Origin: Fulvivirga maritima | GTDB taxonomy: Bacteria > Bacteroidota > Bacteroidia > Cytophagales > Cyclobacteriaceae | Assembly: GCF_021389955.1 (NCBI RefSeq) | Contig: NZ_CP089980.1 | Location: 2,909,001-2,973,000 of the forward strand | Reading direction: 5' to 3' | DNA: 64,000 bases | In this document: positions 54,542 to 63,389 of the stretch, piece by piece | Layout of the letters: each line of letters starts with the position of its first letter | Numbering within the stretch: position 1 is the first letter of the stretch | Made by a program: the position numbers and the translations under genes | The notes under the pieces: generated by a model | What the model was told of the DNA's origin: nothing | Databases searched by the model: none | The model's input: only the letters and a program-made list of their open reading frames with translations

Positions 54542-56131
54542 ATGGACGATAACAAATCAAAAAAGCCTGTTTACACGCTGCCAACCAATAAGGAAAAATA
54601 TGCCTTGCTTAAGGAGAAGGAAAAGGAATCTCTCTTAGGTGGAGGCGAAGAAAGAATTCAGACTCAGCATGATAAAGGAAAGCTCACAGCCAGGGAAAGG
54701 GTTCACCTGCTGTTAGATGAAGGCTCTTTTGAAGAGATTGGCCAGTTTGTGATGCATCGCTGTAAAGACTTTGGTTTGGATAAACAGTACTACCCTGGTG
54801 ATGGTGTTATTACCGGCTATGGTACGGTCAATGACCGATTAGTATATGTGTTTTCTCAGGATTTTACCGTCTTTGGTGGCTCCCTTTCAGAAACTCATGC
54901 CGAAAAGATTGTGAAAATTATGGATCTGGCTATGCAGAATGGCGCGCCTTTAATAGGTTTAAATGATTCAGGTGGAGCCAGAATTCAGGAAGGAGTAGTC
55001 TCACTAGGAGGTTATGCTGATATTTTTTATAGAAATACGCTGGCCTCAGGGGTTATACCTCAGATTTCAGCTATTATGGGGCCATGCGCAGGTGGTGCAG
55101 TATATTCACCAGCCATAACTGATTTCATTTTTATGGTAGAAAATACTTCCTACATGTTTGTTACCGGGCCTAATGTGGTAAAGACAGTTACGCAAGAGAA
55201 TGTTACTGCTGAGGAGCTGGGAGGCGCCAGTGCTCATAGTACAAAAAGTGGTGTAACCCATTTTTCCTGTGCTAATGAAGCGGTTTGCATTAATGATATA
55301 AAGAAGTTGTTATCATACGTGCCTCAAAACTGTGAGGAAGATGCGCCTATTTATCCTTATGAAGTGAAGGAAGACGAAACAGTGGCTAAGCTTAATGATA
55401 TCATCCCTGATAATCCTAATCAGCCTTATGATATGAAGGAAGTGATTAATAGCATAGTGGATCCTGATAGCTTTTTGGAGGTGCATAAGAATTTCGCAGA
55501 AAATATAGTGGTAGGCATGGCCTTAATAGGCGGGAGAAGTGTCGGAGTTATAGGTAATCAGCCGGCGTCATTAGCTGGCGTGTTGGATATAGATGCCAGT
55601 ACTAAGGGAGCTCGTTTTGTGAGATTCTGCGATTGTTTCAATATACCCTTGTTGGTGCTGGAAGATGTTCCTGGTTTTTTGCCTGGCACAGATCAGGAGT
55701 GGAATGGCATTATTACTAATGGAGCCAAGCTTTTATTCGCTTTTAGCGAAGCCACTGTACCTAGAATCACCGTTATCACCAGAAAGGCCTATGGTGGTGC
55801 ATATGATGTAATGAACTCTAAACATATTGGAGCTGATATGAACTATGCCTGGCCAATGGCAGAAATTGCGGTTATGGGAGCTAAAGGTGCCGCCGAGATT
55901 ATATTTAGAAGAGAAATAGCTACAGCGGAAGATCCGGAAGCCAAGCTGCAGGAAAAGATAGATGAATATACTGGTAAGTTTGCTAATCCTTATCGTGCGG
56001 CTCACCGCGGATATATTGATGAGGTGATCTTGCCCGCTGATACCAGATCTAAACTCATTAAAGCCTTTAAAATGTTAGAAAATAAAGTGGCTACGTTACC
56101 CAGGAAAAAACACGGTAATATACCTTTGTAA
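54542..56131 (+). CDS. Acyl-CoA carboxylase, carboxyltransferase (beta) subunit
   Basis: 529 aa. It moves the carboxyl group from carboxybiotin to an acyl-CoA (propionyl-, acetyl- or methylcrotonyl-type). Crotonase-fold oxyanion motifs: [37 protein letters not shown] and [14 protein letters not shown]. Closest to propionyl-CoA carboxylase beta by general pattern. The biotin carboxylase/carrier subunit is not nearby and must be elsewhere. Followed directly (TAA/ATG) by an SDR gene. Confidence 0.9.
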   Translation: MDDNKSKKPVYTLPTNKEKYALLKEKEKESLLGGGEERIQTQHDKGKLTARERVHLLLDEGSFEEIGQFVMHRCKDFGLDKQYYPGDGVITGYGTVNDRLVYVFSQDFTVFGGSLSETHAEKIVKIMDLAMQNGAPLIGLNDSGGARIQEGVVSLGGYADIFYRNTLASGVIPQISAIMGPCAGGAVYSPAITDFIFMVENTSYMFVTGPNVVKTVTQENVTAEELGGASAHSTKSGVTHFSCANEAVCINDIKKLLSYVPQNCEEDAPIYPYEVKEDETVAKLNDIIPDNPNQPYDMKEVINSIVDPDSFLEVHKNFAENIVVGMALIGGRSVGVIGNQPASLAGVLDIDASTKGARFVRFCDCFNIPLLVLEDVPGFLPGTDQEWNGIITNGAKLLFAFSEATVPRITVITRKAYGGAYDVMNSKHIGADMNYAWPMAEIAVMGAKGAAEIIFRREIATAEDPEAKLQEKIDEYTGKFANPYRAAHRGYIDEVILPADTRSKLIKAFKMLENKVATLPRKKHGNIPL

Positions 56132-56830
56132 ATGAAGAAAGTAGCTATAATTACCGGAGCTAGTGAAGGAATAGGACGTGCCTGTGCCTTGGCATTACAC
56201 CCTGAATATGAGCTAGCACTTATGGCCAGGTCTGAAAAAGTAATGGTTCTGGCAGAAGAGCTGGGAGCATTAGGAGTACAGGGATCAGTGACTGAAAAAA
56301 ATGATATCAAAAAACTGGTTAACCTTACCATGGGCAAATTTGGGAGAATTGATGCGGTGGTAAATAATACCGGACATCCCGCCAGCGGCCCATTGCTGGA
56401 AATATCAGAAGAAGAGTGGCATCATGGACTAAATCTGGTTTTGTTAAATGTCGCAAAAATAGCAGCTTTGGTTACGCCCATCATGAAGAGGCAGGGATCA
56501 GGAGCTTTTGTGAATATATCAACATTTGCTGCCACTGAGCCATCAGCAGAATTTCCAGTTTCTTCAGTTTTAAGGGCAGGATTAGCTAATTATGCTAAAC
56601 TTTATGCTGATGAATTTGCTGTTAATAATATAAGAATGAATAACGTATTGCCTGGTTATATTAACAGCTTTAAAGCTGCCGATGAAATAGTAAATAAAAT
56701 ACCATTAAAACGGCAAGGGCAGATAGAAGAAGTTGCTCAAACAGTAAAGTTTTTACTTTCAGACGCTGCTGCTTATATCACCGGGCAAAATATAAAAGTA
56801 GATGGAGGCCTTACAAGGTCTGTTATATAA
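56132..56830 (+). CDS. SDR-family protein with degenerate catalytic site
   Basis: 232 aa. The NAD(P)-binding motif TGASEGIGRACALAL (9-23) and the structural NNTGHP segment are intact. The usual Tyr-xxx-Lys is missing: the aligned stretch reads EFPVSSVLRAGLANYAK, with Phe and Ser in the Tyr and Lys places. The C-terminal SFLLSDAAAYITGQ-like end is normal (FLLSDAAAYITGQNIKVDGG). It may be a non-classical reductase or a binding protein. It abuts the carboxylase gene and probably shares its pathway. Confidence 0.8.
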   Translation: MKKVAIITGASEGIGRACALALHPEYELALMARSEKVMVLAEELGALGVQGSVTEKNDIKKLVNLTMGKFGRIDAVVNNTGHPASGPLLEISEEEWHHGLNLVLLNVAKIAALVTPIMKRQGSGAFVNISTFAATEPSAEFPVSSVLRAGLANYAKLYADEFAVNNIRMNNVLPGYINSFKAADEIVNKIPLKRQGQIEEVAQTVKFLLSDAAAYITGQNIKVDGGLTRSVI

Positions 56831-56842
56831 ATAAAACAAAGA

Positions 56843-57913
56843 ATGGATAAGAAGAGTAAATCATTTTTAGAGAAGTATTTAAATAATGCTTCACCTACTG
56901 GTTTTGAATCATCAGGTCAGGAATTATGGTTAGAATACATTAAACCTTATATCGATGAGTACTTTACAGATACTTATGGTTCTGTAGTGGGGGTAATTAA
57001 TCCCTCAGCTAAATATAAGGTAGTGATAGAAGCGCATGCAGACGAAATTTCATGGTTTGTTAATTATATTAATGAAGAAGGATATATCTATGTGCAGAGA
57101 AATGGAGGTTCAGATCATCAGATTGCACCTTCCAAAAGGGTAAATATCCACACTGATAATGGCATAGTAAAAGGTATTTTTGGTTGGCCTGCCATACATG
57201 TTAGAAATAGAGAAAACGAGGAAAAACCTACTTTGAAAAATATTATAGTTGATATTGGCTGTAATAGTAAAGAAGAGGTAGAAAAGCTCGGAGTTCATGT
57301 AGGTAGCGTTATGACTTTTGATGATGAACTGATGGAGCTGGGTAATGACTTTTTGGTGGGCAGAGCGCTAGATAACCGCATGGGTGGTTACATGATAGCT
57401 GAAGTGGCCAGAAGGCTTAAAGAAGATGGAAAAGAGCTTCCTTTTGGTTTGTACATTGTTAACGCGGTGCAAGAAGAGGTAGGCTTACGAGGTGCACAAA
57501 TGATAGCTGAAAGAATAAAACCTAACTTAGCTATTGTTACGGATGTTTGTCATGAAACTACATCTCCACTATATGATCGTATAAAAAGTGGTTTACAAAA
57601 GGCTGGAGAAGGTCCGGTGTTAACTTATGGGCCAGCTGTGCATAATAATGTGTTAAAGTTAATTATTGATACAGCGGAGAAAAATGAGATTCCTTTCCAA
57701 AGGGCAGCTGCATCTCGAGCTACTGGTACAGATACGGATGCTTTCGCTTATTCTAACGAAGGAGTAGCCTCTGCATTAATATCACTGCCGTTAAAATATA
57801 TGCACACTACAGTGGAAACAGTTCATAAAAATGATGTAGAAAATGTAATCCAACTCATATACCAATTTCTATTAAATATTGAAGATGGTCATGATTTTAG
57901 ATACATAAAATAA
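56843..57913 (+). CDS. M42-family metallo-aminopeptidase
   Basis: 356 aa. A cytoplasmic di-metal aminopeptidase type (related to glutamyl/tetrahedral TET peptidases and endoglucanase-like M42). Metal/catalytic residues: His in EAHADEISWFV, Asp in GRALDNRMGGY, the Glu pair in AVQEEVGLRGAQ, Asp in VTDVCHETT, and His in YMHTTVETVHK. It follows the SDR gene by 12 nt and is ended by a strong hairpin. Confidence 0.9.
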   Translation: MDKKSKSFLEKYLNNASPTGFESSGQELWLEYIKPYIDEYFTDTYGSVVGVINPSAKYKVVIEAHADEISWFVNYINEEGYIYVQRNGGSDHQIAPSKRVNIHTDNGIVKGIFGWPAIHVRNRENEEKPTLKNIIVDIGCNSKEEVEKLGVHVGSVMTFDDELMELGNDFLVGRALDNRMGGYMIAEVARRLKEDGKELPFGLYIVNAVQEEVGLRGAQMIAERIKPNLAIVTDVCHETTSPLYDRIKSGLQKAGEGPVLTYGPAVHNNVLKLIIDTAEKNEIPFQRAAASRATGTDTDAFAYSNEGVASALISLPLKYMHTTVETVHKNDVENVIQLIYQFLLNIEDGHDFRYIK

Positions 57914-57924
57914 AAAATATTACG

Positions 57925-57966
57925 TCCCAATTAGAGAAGAAAAATCTCTAATTGGGATTATTTCAA
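57925..57966 (+). terminator. Terminator after the M42 peptidase
   Basis: A 13-bp perfect stem (TCCCAATTAGAGA / TCTCTAATTGGGA), 7-nt loop, then TTATTTC. Confidence 0.85.
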
Positions 57967-58067
57967 AATTCCCCTCCTATAAAAAGTCCGTTTATTAGTA
58001 GTTAGAAGCGTTTTCATGATTGGCATTGGCTTTGGTTACTTGGTTAGAGTCCAACTAGTAAAGAATT

Positions 58068-58592
58068 ATGAAAGTATTGAAATCTACAACTTTGTTGACA
58101 GCATTTATGCTGGTAGCGTTCTTCGGAACAACTCGTGCACAAGGACGGCCAATTCATGAGATCCACTCGATGATGATCTATAACTTCATCAAGTACATCC
58201 AATGGCCAAGTTCAGATCAGTCTCAAAATTTTGTTATTGCTGTAATTGGTGATGATGAGGTGTACAACACGTTGAATACGTGGTATGGTGGTAAATTACG
58301 TGGAAACAAGAAATTCGTCGTAAAGAAATTTAATAGCCCTTCAGAAATATCATCTTGTCATATCTTATATGTTGCAAAAGGAAGCAGCAAAGACTTTGAC
58401 GAAATTAAAGGGAAATTGGCAAATAGCTCTACTCTTATCATCACAGATAAGCCAGGCTTAGGTCAAAAAGGTAGCGGAATTAACTTTAGAACTGTAAATA
58501 ACAAATTGGCTTTCGAATTGAACCAAAAAGTTATGGAGCAGTCTCAACTAAAAGTGTCAGGTCAGTTGTCAAGCATGGCAATCCTGATATAG
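58068..58592 (+). CDS. YfiR/DUF4154-family periplasmic protein
   Basis: 174 aa. A signal peptide (about 1-25, TLLTAFMLVAFFGTTRAQG) is followed by the YfiR/DUF4154 core (MIYNFIKYIQWPS, FVIAVIGDDEVYNTL, SCHILYVAKGSSKDF, LIITDKPGLGQKGSGINFR, KLAFELNQKVMEQSQLKVS). In Pseudomonas YfiR restrains a membrane diguanylate cyclase from the periplasm; no cyclase gene is adjacent here. Monocistronic. Confidence 0.85.
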   Translation: MKVLKSTTLLTAFMLVAFFGTTRAQGRPIHEIHSMMIYNFIKYIQWPSSDQSQNFVIAVIGDDEVYNTLNTWYGGKLRGNKKFVVKKFNSPSEISSCHILYVAKGSSKDFDEIKGKLANSSTLIITDKPGLGQKGSGINFRTVNNKLAFELNQKVMEQSQLKVSGQLSSMAILI

Positions 58593-58753
58593 CAAATCAA
58601 GAATAATCATTTTTTAAACTTACGGTATCAGTAGCCTTATGCTCAATATATCATTGTATTAGTGCTATGTAACATTGCAAAAGGAACTTTGCAGGTGTAA
58701 AAAAAATGCGATTGATATAACTAGGTGGACTAATTGAGCTTATTAAAGCTAAA

Positions 58754-58783
58754 GGTGGTAAAGGTTGAAAAGCTTTTACCACC
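58754..58783 (+). terminator. Hairpin downstream of the YfiR-like gene
   Basis: GGTGGTAAAG (58754-58763) pairs with CTTTTACCACC (58773-58783); the T-run (TTTTTTT) starts about 13 nt further on. Confidence 0.45.
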
Positions 58784-58815
58784 GTGATACCACATTTTTT
58801 TAACGAGTCCACCAG

Positions 58816-58848
58816 AGTCTGATTGAAGCTTGTCAGACTTATTTTTTG
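58816..58848 (+). terminator. Terminator upstream of the BtuF-like gene
   Basis: A 7-bp perfect stem AGTCTGA / TCAGACT with a 10-nt loop, followed by TATTTTTTG. It insulates the BtuF-like gene that starts 30 nt later. Confidence 0.65.
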
Positions 58849-58866
58849 AAGTAACTAACGATGTCC

Positions 58867-58874
58867 TAACTTTG
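58867..58874 (+). promoter_or_regulatory. -7 box for the BtuF-like gene
   Basis: TAACTTTG matches TAnnTTTG and is 4 nt from the ATG at 58879, which again implies a leaderless transcript. Confidence 0.45.
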
Positions 58875-58878
58875 GAAT

Positions 58879-59664
58879 ATGCAAGGTTACGGAATTAAAG
58901 AGCTTAATGATCATAAGGGTGATGAGGGGAAGAGGCCTCGTTGCCCGAAGATCATATCCCTGGTGCCCTCCATTACAGAACTTCTCTATCATCTTGATAT
59001 TCAAAATCAGATAGTTGGTGTAACCAAATTTTGTATACATCCAAAAAGTTTTACTAAGTCTATTCCCAAAATAGGAGGCACAAAAAACTTTAAGTTTGAC
59101 GTCATTGACAAGCTCAAGCCCGACTTGATCATTGGCAATAAAGAAGAAAACTATAAAGAAGGGATAGAACATCTTCAGAATAAATATTCCGTTTTACTAA
59201 CTGATATCAAAACCATTCCTGAGGCAATTCAAATGATCAGTGATATTGGGGCTATTACCAATAGAAATGATCAGGCTGAAAATATTATTGATCAGATTAA
59301 CCAAGGTCTGTTAAACCTTCAAAAAAAGGAGGCGAAAAAGGTGCTCTATCTCATTTGGAATAATCCATACATGGCAGCCGGAGGTGATACCTATATTAGT
59401 CATGTTATGGAAACATTAGGATGGGAAAACGCACTTAAGAATGTGCCCAGGTATCCGACCTTGACCCCAAAGAAAATAGCAGCTCTTAAACCAGATTTGA
59501 TTTTGCTGTCTTCAGAGCCATTTCCCTTTAAAGAAAAGCATAAGAAAGAGCTTGAAGCAGTGATTCCTACATCTAAAATTCATTTGGTAGATGGAGAAAT
59601 GTTTTCCTGGTATGGGTCCAGGATCATTCAAGCTCTCTCTTATTTCAATAAATTACAATTCTGA
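58879..59664 (+). CDS. BtuF-like metal/cobalamin-type substrate-binding protein without signal peptide
   Basis: 261 aa. Helical-backbone receptor fold (PF01497): IISLVPSITELLYHLDIQNQ, LKPDLIIGNKEENYK, and VYLIWNNPYMAAGG-like core, and the end DGEMFSWYGSRIIQAL. Family members bind cobalamin, heme or siderophores outside the cell, but this one has no signal peptide or lipobox; it starts MQGYGIKELND and enters the domain at residue 25. No transporter genes are nearby. Convergent with aroA, the last 12 nt overlapping. Confidence 0.8.
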   Translation: MQGYGIKELNDHKGDEGKRPRCPKIISLVPSITELLYHLDIQNQIVGVTKFCIHPKSFTKSIPKIGGTKNFKFDVIDKLKPDLIIGNKEENYKEGIEHLQNKYSVLLTDIKTIPEAIQMISDIGAITNRNDQAENIIDQINQGLLNLQKKEAKKVLYLIWNNPYMAAGGDTYISHVMETLGWENALKNVPRYPTLTPKKIAALKPDLILLSSEPFPFKEKHKKELEAVIPTSKIHLVDGEMFSWYGSRIIQALSYFNKLQF

Positions 59665-60885
59665 TATTTCGAAGCCGGCCTTTTTCACATCTTCCCAGTA
59701 GCTGGGGTATGATTTATTGACTACAGAAGGATCATTAATAACTATATCGAACTGAGTGCTTAAGGGAGCAAAAGCCATGGCCATTCTATGATCATGATAA
59801 GTATCAAACTCAGGTTGGTTGACCTCAGGAAGTTCAGAAGCCGGAATTAAAGTCCATTTGCTGGAAGTTTCAATGAGTTGGCCGCCGAATTTTGCCAGTT
59901 CATTTTGCAAAGCACTAATTCTATCGGTCTCTTTTATTCTTAGGCTTTCAAGGCCAGTCATATGGCACTCTATACCTTTTATAGCGCAGATTACAGCCAC
60001 GGTCTGAGCGAGGTCAGGACAATGGGTGAAATCGATGCTGGCTTCCTTTTTATGTGCGCATTTAGAAAGGATGGCGCCATCTTTAGTGAAGGTTGTAGAT
60101 ACACCTAAATCAGCCATAAAATCAGCCATTTTTCGGTCTCCTTGTATAGAGTCGTCTTTAAGGTCAGTAAGCATGACCTCCGCCTCATCGGATAAAGCTA
60201 CAAAGCTATACCAGTAGCTAGCAGCGGACCAGTCTGGCTCTACAGTATATTCAGTAGGCTGGTATTTTTGCGGTGCTATAATAAGGCTATTACCATTCCA
60301 GCTGGCAGATACTCCAAATGATTTCATTACCGCTAAGGTCATGTCAATATAGGGCTTGCTGCCTATTTCACCTATAAGGTTTACTTTAAGTCCTTTAGGC
60401 AAGGTGGGTGCTATCATTAATAGCGCTGATATGTACTGGCTGCTAATGTTTCCAGGCACTTCAAGCTCATCAGTAATCTGATCTTTTATTTTATTTACCT
60501 TAATGGGAGGGTAGCCGTCGTTGTTTAAATAAGTAATACTAGCTCCTAATTTAGTGAGGGCTTCTACTAATACTTTTATAGGCCTTTCCTGCATTCTGGC
60601 CGTTCCTGTTAATATTTTTTCGTCTTTTGTGGCAGCAGCAAAAGCGGTTAAAAAGCGCATAGTGGTGCCAGCGTCTAACACATCCCAGGTATCATCTTCA
60701 GAGGCTAGCAAGCGAAGCATGGTCTGAGTATCTCTGGCTTCCGAAATATTTTGTATGTCAGACTGTGTTTCGCAAAGTGCGTCTATAATCAAAGCACGGT
60801 TAGCTATACTTTTAGAAGCAGGCAGAGATATAGTAGTGGGTTGTAGTTTATTGTGCTTTTTTATTAAGAGTTTTTTTGTTTCCAC
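59653..60885 (-). CDS. aroA: 3-phosphoshikimate 1-carboxyvinyltransferase (EPSP synthase)
   Basis: 411 codons from a GTG at 60885; a TTG at 60894 is also possible, but it sits in a -7-like box (TAATATTG). It joins shikimate-3-phosphate to PEP, step six of the shikimate pathway. Signatures: LPASKSIANRALIIDAL, LDAGTTMRFLTAFAAA, PGNISSQYISALLMIAP and SLRIKETDRISAL. Overlaps the 3' end of the convergent BtuF-like gene by 12 nt. Near aroB and pheA, on the same strand. Confidence 0.95.
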   Translation of the reverse strand: METKKLLIKKHNKLQPTTISLPASKSIANRALIIDALCETQSDIQNISEARDTQTMLRLLASEDDTWDVLDAGTTMRFLTAFAAATKDEKILTGTARMQERPIKVLVEALTKLGASITYLNNDGYPPIKVNKIKDQITDELEVPGNISSQYISALLMIAPTLPKGLKVNLIGEIGSKPYIDMTLAVMKSFGVSASWNGNSLIIAPQKYQPTEYTVEPDWSAASYWYSFVALSDEAEVMLTDLKDDSIQGDRKMADFMADLGVSTTFTKDGAILSKCAHKKEASIDFTHCPDLAQTVAVICAIKGIECHMTGLESLRIKETDRISALQNELAKFGGQLIETSSKWTLIPASELPEVNQPEFDTYHDHRMAMAFAPLSTQFDIVINDPSVVNKSYPSYWEDVKKAGFEISEL

Positions 60886-60980
60886 GATTCGCAATATTAA
60901 TGTAACAAATGGCTTAAGTCAGCGTTTTGAAAATGGCATTATTTATGATAATACACTAAAAAAATAACTGTTTTAAGAAA

Positions 60981-61154
60981 ATGAAAAATAGAAGAAAGTT
61001 GGCTTTAGCTTTAAGTTTATCCGTAGGAGCGCTTTTAGCTGTAGCTTCTGCCGGGAGAGGAAGAAGTACTGCACCCACCAGATCATCTGATTTAAAATCT
61101 TCACAAAGAAAAGTTTCCGATATAAATGATGAGATAGAAGCATATTATATTTAA
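60981..61154 (+). CDS. Short secreted peptide
   Basis: 57 codons, ATG at 60981, TAA at 61152-61154. A clear signal peptide (basic MKNRRK, hydrophobic LALALSLSVGALLAVASA) precedes a 33-residue basic then acidic mature part (GRGRSTAPTRSSDLKSSQRK, ending EIEAYYI). It lies on the plus strand in the gap between aroA and aroB, and its stop overlaps the aroB stop region by 4 nt. No family recognised. Confidence 0.6.
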   Translation: MKNRRKLALALSLSVGALLAVASAGRGRSTAPTRSSDLKSSQRKVSDINDEIEAYYI

Positions 61155-62191
61155 AGGTTATTATAGTAAATAATAGCCTCAGTAGCTTCTGTGTTTGATA
61201 TACTGATGTCCCAATTAGCTTCTCCCACTTTTTGTAGTAGAGAGGCCAGGACTTTATTTTCCCTATTTTTCTTATCCTGAATAAGGTATTGATTTATTCC
61301 TTCTAAGTCAGTCTCTAAAATATTCAGTTTATCAAAAATATTTAGGACATACTTTTCTATTTGCTTGAGTTCTTCTTCGTTGATATATCCACGTTTTAGG
61401 CTTATAAAGCTTTCGCAGATCATGCCTGCAGCTATTGCTTCTCCATGCAAAATGGCTCTATTGTTATTGAGTAAATAGCTTTCTATAGCATGCCCGATGG
61501 TATGGCCAAAATTCAGAATTTTTCTCATCCCAGATTCCAACGGATCATTTTCTACTACATCTGATTTTATTTTTACAGAGTGTTTAACACATTCATTCCA
61601 AGCAATATCCGGAAAACGAAGTGTTTGTAGCTTATCCCATCCGCTTTTATCAGCAATAAGGTGGTGTTTGATCACTTCAGCAAAGCCAGAACGCAGTTCA
61701 TTAGCGGGAAGCGTTTTTAAGAAGGTTTGATCTATAATAACAGCAATCGGCTCTTTGAATAGACCGATGTGATTTTTATAACCATTGAAGTCAATGCCCA
61801 ACTTGCCACCTACACTGGCGTCTACTTGTGAGAGTAGCGTGGTAGGGATATTAATGAAATCTATACCTCTTTTGTAGGTGCTGGCACAAAACCCTCCCAT
61901 ATCTCCGATGACCCCGCCACCGAGATTAATAAATAATGATTTGCGATCAAAGGCCGCAGAGGTAAGCTCTTGCCATATATAAGTGCATGTTTCAAGCGTT
62001 TTATGGCTTTCTCCACTATTGATTTCAACCAGAGTATGCTGCGGAAGGTATCTCTCCAGCAGTGGGTAGCAATGTGCTTTGGTATTTTCATCTACAAGCA
62101 CGGCTATTTTATTGTAACTGCTGGTGTTTAGAAGGTTTATTAATTCTTCCGCCGCTTTTTCTGTGAATTTTATACTTTCACTTATTTCCAC
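61151..62191 (-). CDS. aroB: 3-dehydroquinate synthase
   Basis: 346 aa. It converts DAHP to dehydroquinate with NAD and zinc. Signatures: VLVDENTKAHCYP, INSGESHKTLETC, LGGGVIGDMGGFCAST, IPTTLLSQVDASVGGKLGI, GFAEVIKHHLIADK and LNFGHTIGHAIESY (metal His). It follows pheA by 34 nt, in the same transcription unit. Ends in a 4-nt overlap with the small secreted peptide gene. Confidence 0.95.
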   Translation of the reverse strand: MEISESIKFTEKAAEELINLLNTSSYNKIAVLVDENTKAHCYPLLERYLPQHTLVEINSGESHKTLETCTYIWQELTSAAFDRKSLFINLGGGVIGDMGGFCASTYKRGIDFINIPTTLLSQVDASVGGKLGIDFNGYKNHIGLFKEPIAVIIDQTFLKTLPANELRSGFAEVIKHHLIADKSGWDKLQTLRFPDIAWNECVKHSVKIKSDVVENDPLESGMRKILNFGHTIGHAIESYLLNNNRAILHGEAIAAGMICESFISLKRGYINEEELKQIEKYVLNIFDKLNILETDLEGINQYLIQDKKNRENKVLASLLQKVGEANWDISISNTEATEAIIYYNNL

Positions 62192-62225
62192 GAATAAACT
62201 TTTTGATTTTTTTAAATAGAAATGA

Positions 62226-63308
62226 TTAACAGAATTTAGGGTAGCTGCCTAGCCATTTTACTGTAATGAGGGGATCTTCCATAATCACCTTCACCTTTTC
62301 ATCATCTTTATGACCTTCAAACTCTACCAAAAACCAATATTTGAAATCTTTACCTTCTTTTGCCGGGTAGCTTTCTATTTTAGTAAGGTTAATGCCATTT
62401 TCATGGAATCCTTGTAGAAAAGAGGCAAGGCTCCCCGGTTCATTGTCATTAGACAGCTTCACCAGAATAGTGGTTTTGTCATTTCCACTAGACACATTAT
62501 TGAAGTTTTTACTAATGATCAAAAAGCGAGTGTAGTTATCAGGACTGTCTTCTATATTATGAAATAGAATAGGCAAATGATACATTTTAGCCGCAATATG
62601 GGAGCAGATCGCAGCCGAATTTTCTTCCAAGGAAGCCAGCTTAGAGGCTTTAGAGGTAGAATCTACCGGTATGAGCTCTACACTTTTGTCAAAGTATTCA
62701 TCTACAAACTTTCCACATTGCTTAAAGGCAATATCTTTAGAGTAAACTTTTTTAATGGTTTTTATATTTTCATTTTTTGAAGCAAATGAAAACTGAATAG
62801 GCATAGGTACTTCTGCTACTATGTTAATGTCATAATCGCATAGCACATTAATGGTGTCACTCACCATACCTTGTTGATTGTTCTCAATAGGGATTATTCC
62901 AAATCGTACCCTTTCGGTGTTTACCGCCTCAAATACTGATTGAATGGTTTTAAGGCTAATATATTCACCCATAGCACCAAATCTGGCTTCGGCTGCCTGA
63001 TGGGTAAAACTGCCTTCAGGACCCAAATAGGCGACTTTTTCGGGAAGCTCAATATTTCTACTAACAGCAAAAATTTCAAGAAATATGGCTTCAATCGCAC
63101 CTTTATCTAACATTCCCTTGCTGTCAGAGGTTAGTCTGTCTATGATAGCTTTTTCTCTTTCAGGACGGTAAATACTCGCGTTGGTAGTTTTTTTAATATT
63201 ACCAATGGTTTTTACGAGTTCCATTCGTTCATTGAGTAGCTTTAAAAGCTGATGATCTATGGAGTCTATTTTACCTCTGAGGTCGTCTATGTTTACAACT
63301 TCTTTCAT
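62226..63308 (-). CDS. pheA: Bifunctional chorismate mutase/prephenate dehydratase
   Basis: 360 aa from the ATG at 63308 (a GTG lies one codon earlier). Three parts: AroQ-type chorismate mutase (about 5-90, DDLRGKIDSIDHQLLKLLNE), prephenate dehydratase (about 95-275, AYLGPEGSFTHQAAEARFG, and VDSTSKASKLA, then EDSPDNYTRFLII with the TRF motif) and an ACT domain (about 283-360, NEPGSLASFLQGF, ESYPAKEGKD) for feedback by phenylalanine. It makes phenylpyruvate and is the first gene of the pheA-aroB unit. Confidence 0.95.
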   Translation of the reverse strand: MKEVVNIDDLRGKIDSIDHQLLKLLNERMELVKTIGNIKKTTNASIYRPEREKAIIDRLTSDSKGMLDKGAIEAIFLEIFAVSRNIELPEKVAYLGPEGSFTHQAAEARFGAMGEYISLKTIQSVFEAVNTERVRFGIIPIENNQQGMVSDTINVLCDYDINIVAEVPMPIQFSFASKNENIKTIKKVYSKDIAFKQCGKFVDEYFDKSVELIPVDSTSKASKLASLEENSAAICSHIAAKMYHLPILFHNIEDSPDNYTRFLIISKNFNNVSSGNDKTTILVKLSNDNEPGSLASFLQGFHENGINLTKIESYPAKEGKDFKYWFLVEFEGHKDDEKVKVIMEDPLITVKWLGSYPKFC

Positions 63309-63389
63309 CACGGAATAAAGATATTTAAAAATTGAAAGAAGAAAGAGCTAAATGATTAATATTATATATTCGCACAATTATTCATTACT

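Noticed and set aside
58593-58878. Cobalamin riboswitch in front of the BtuF-like gene
   Set aside because: No GCCACTG-type core or other B12-box sequence is visible; the hairpins there look like terminators.
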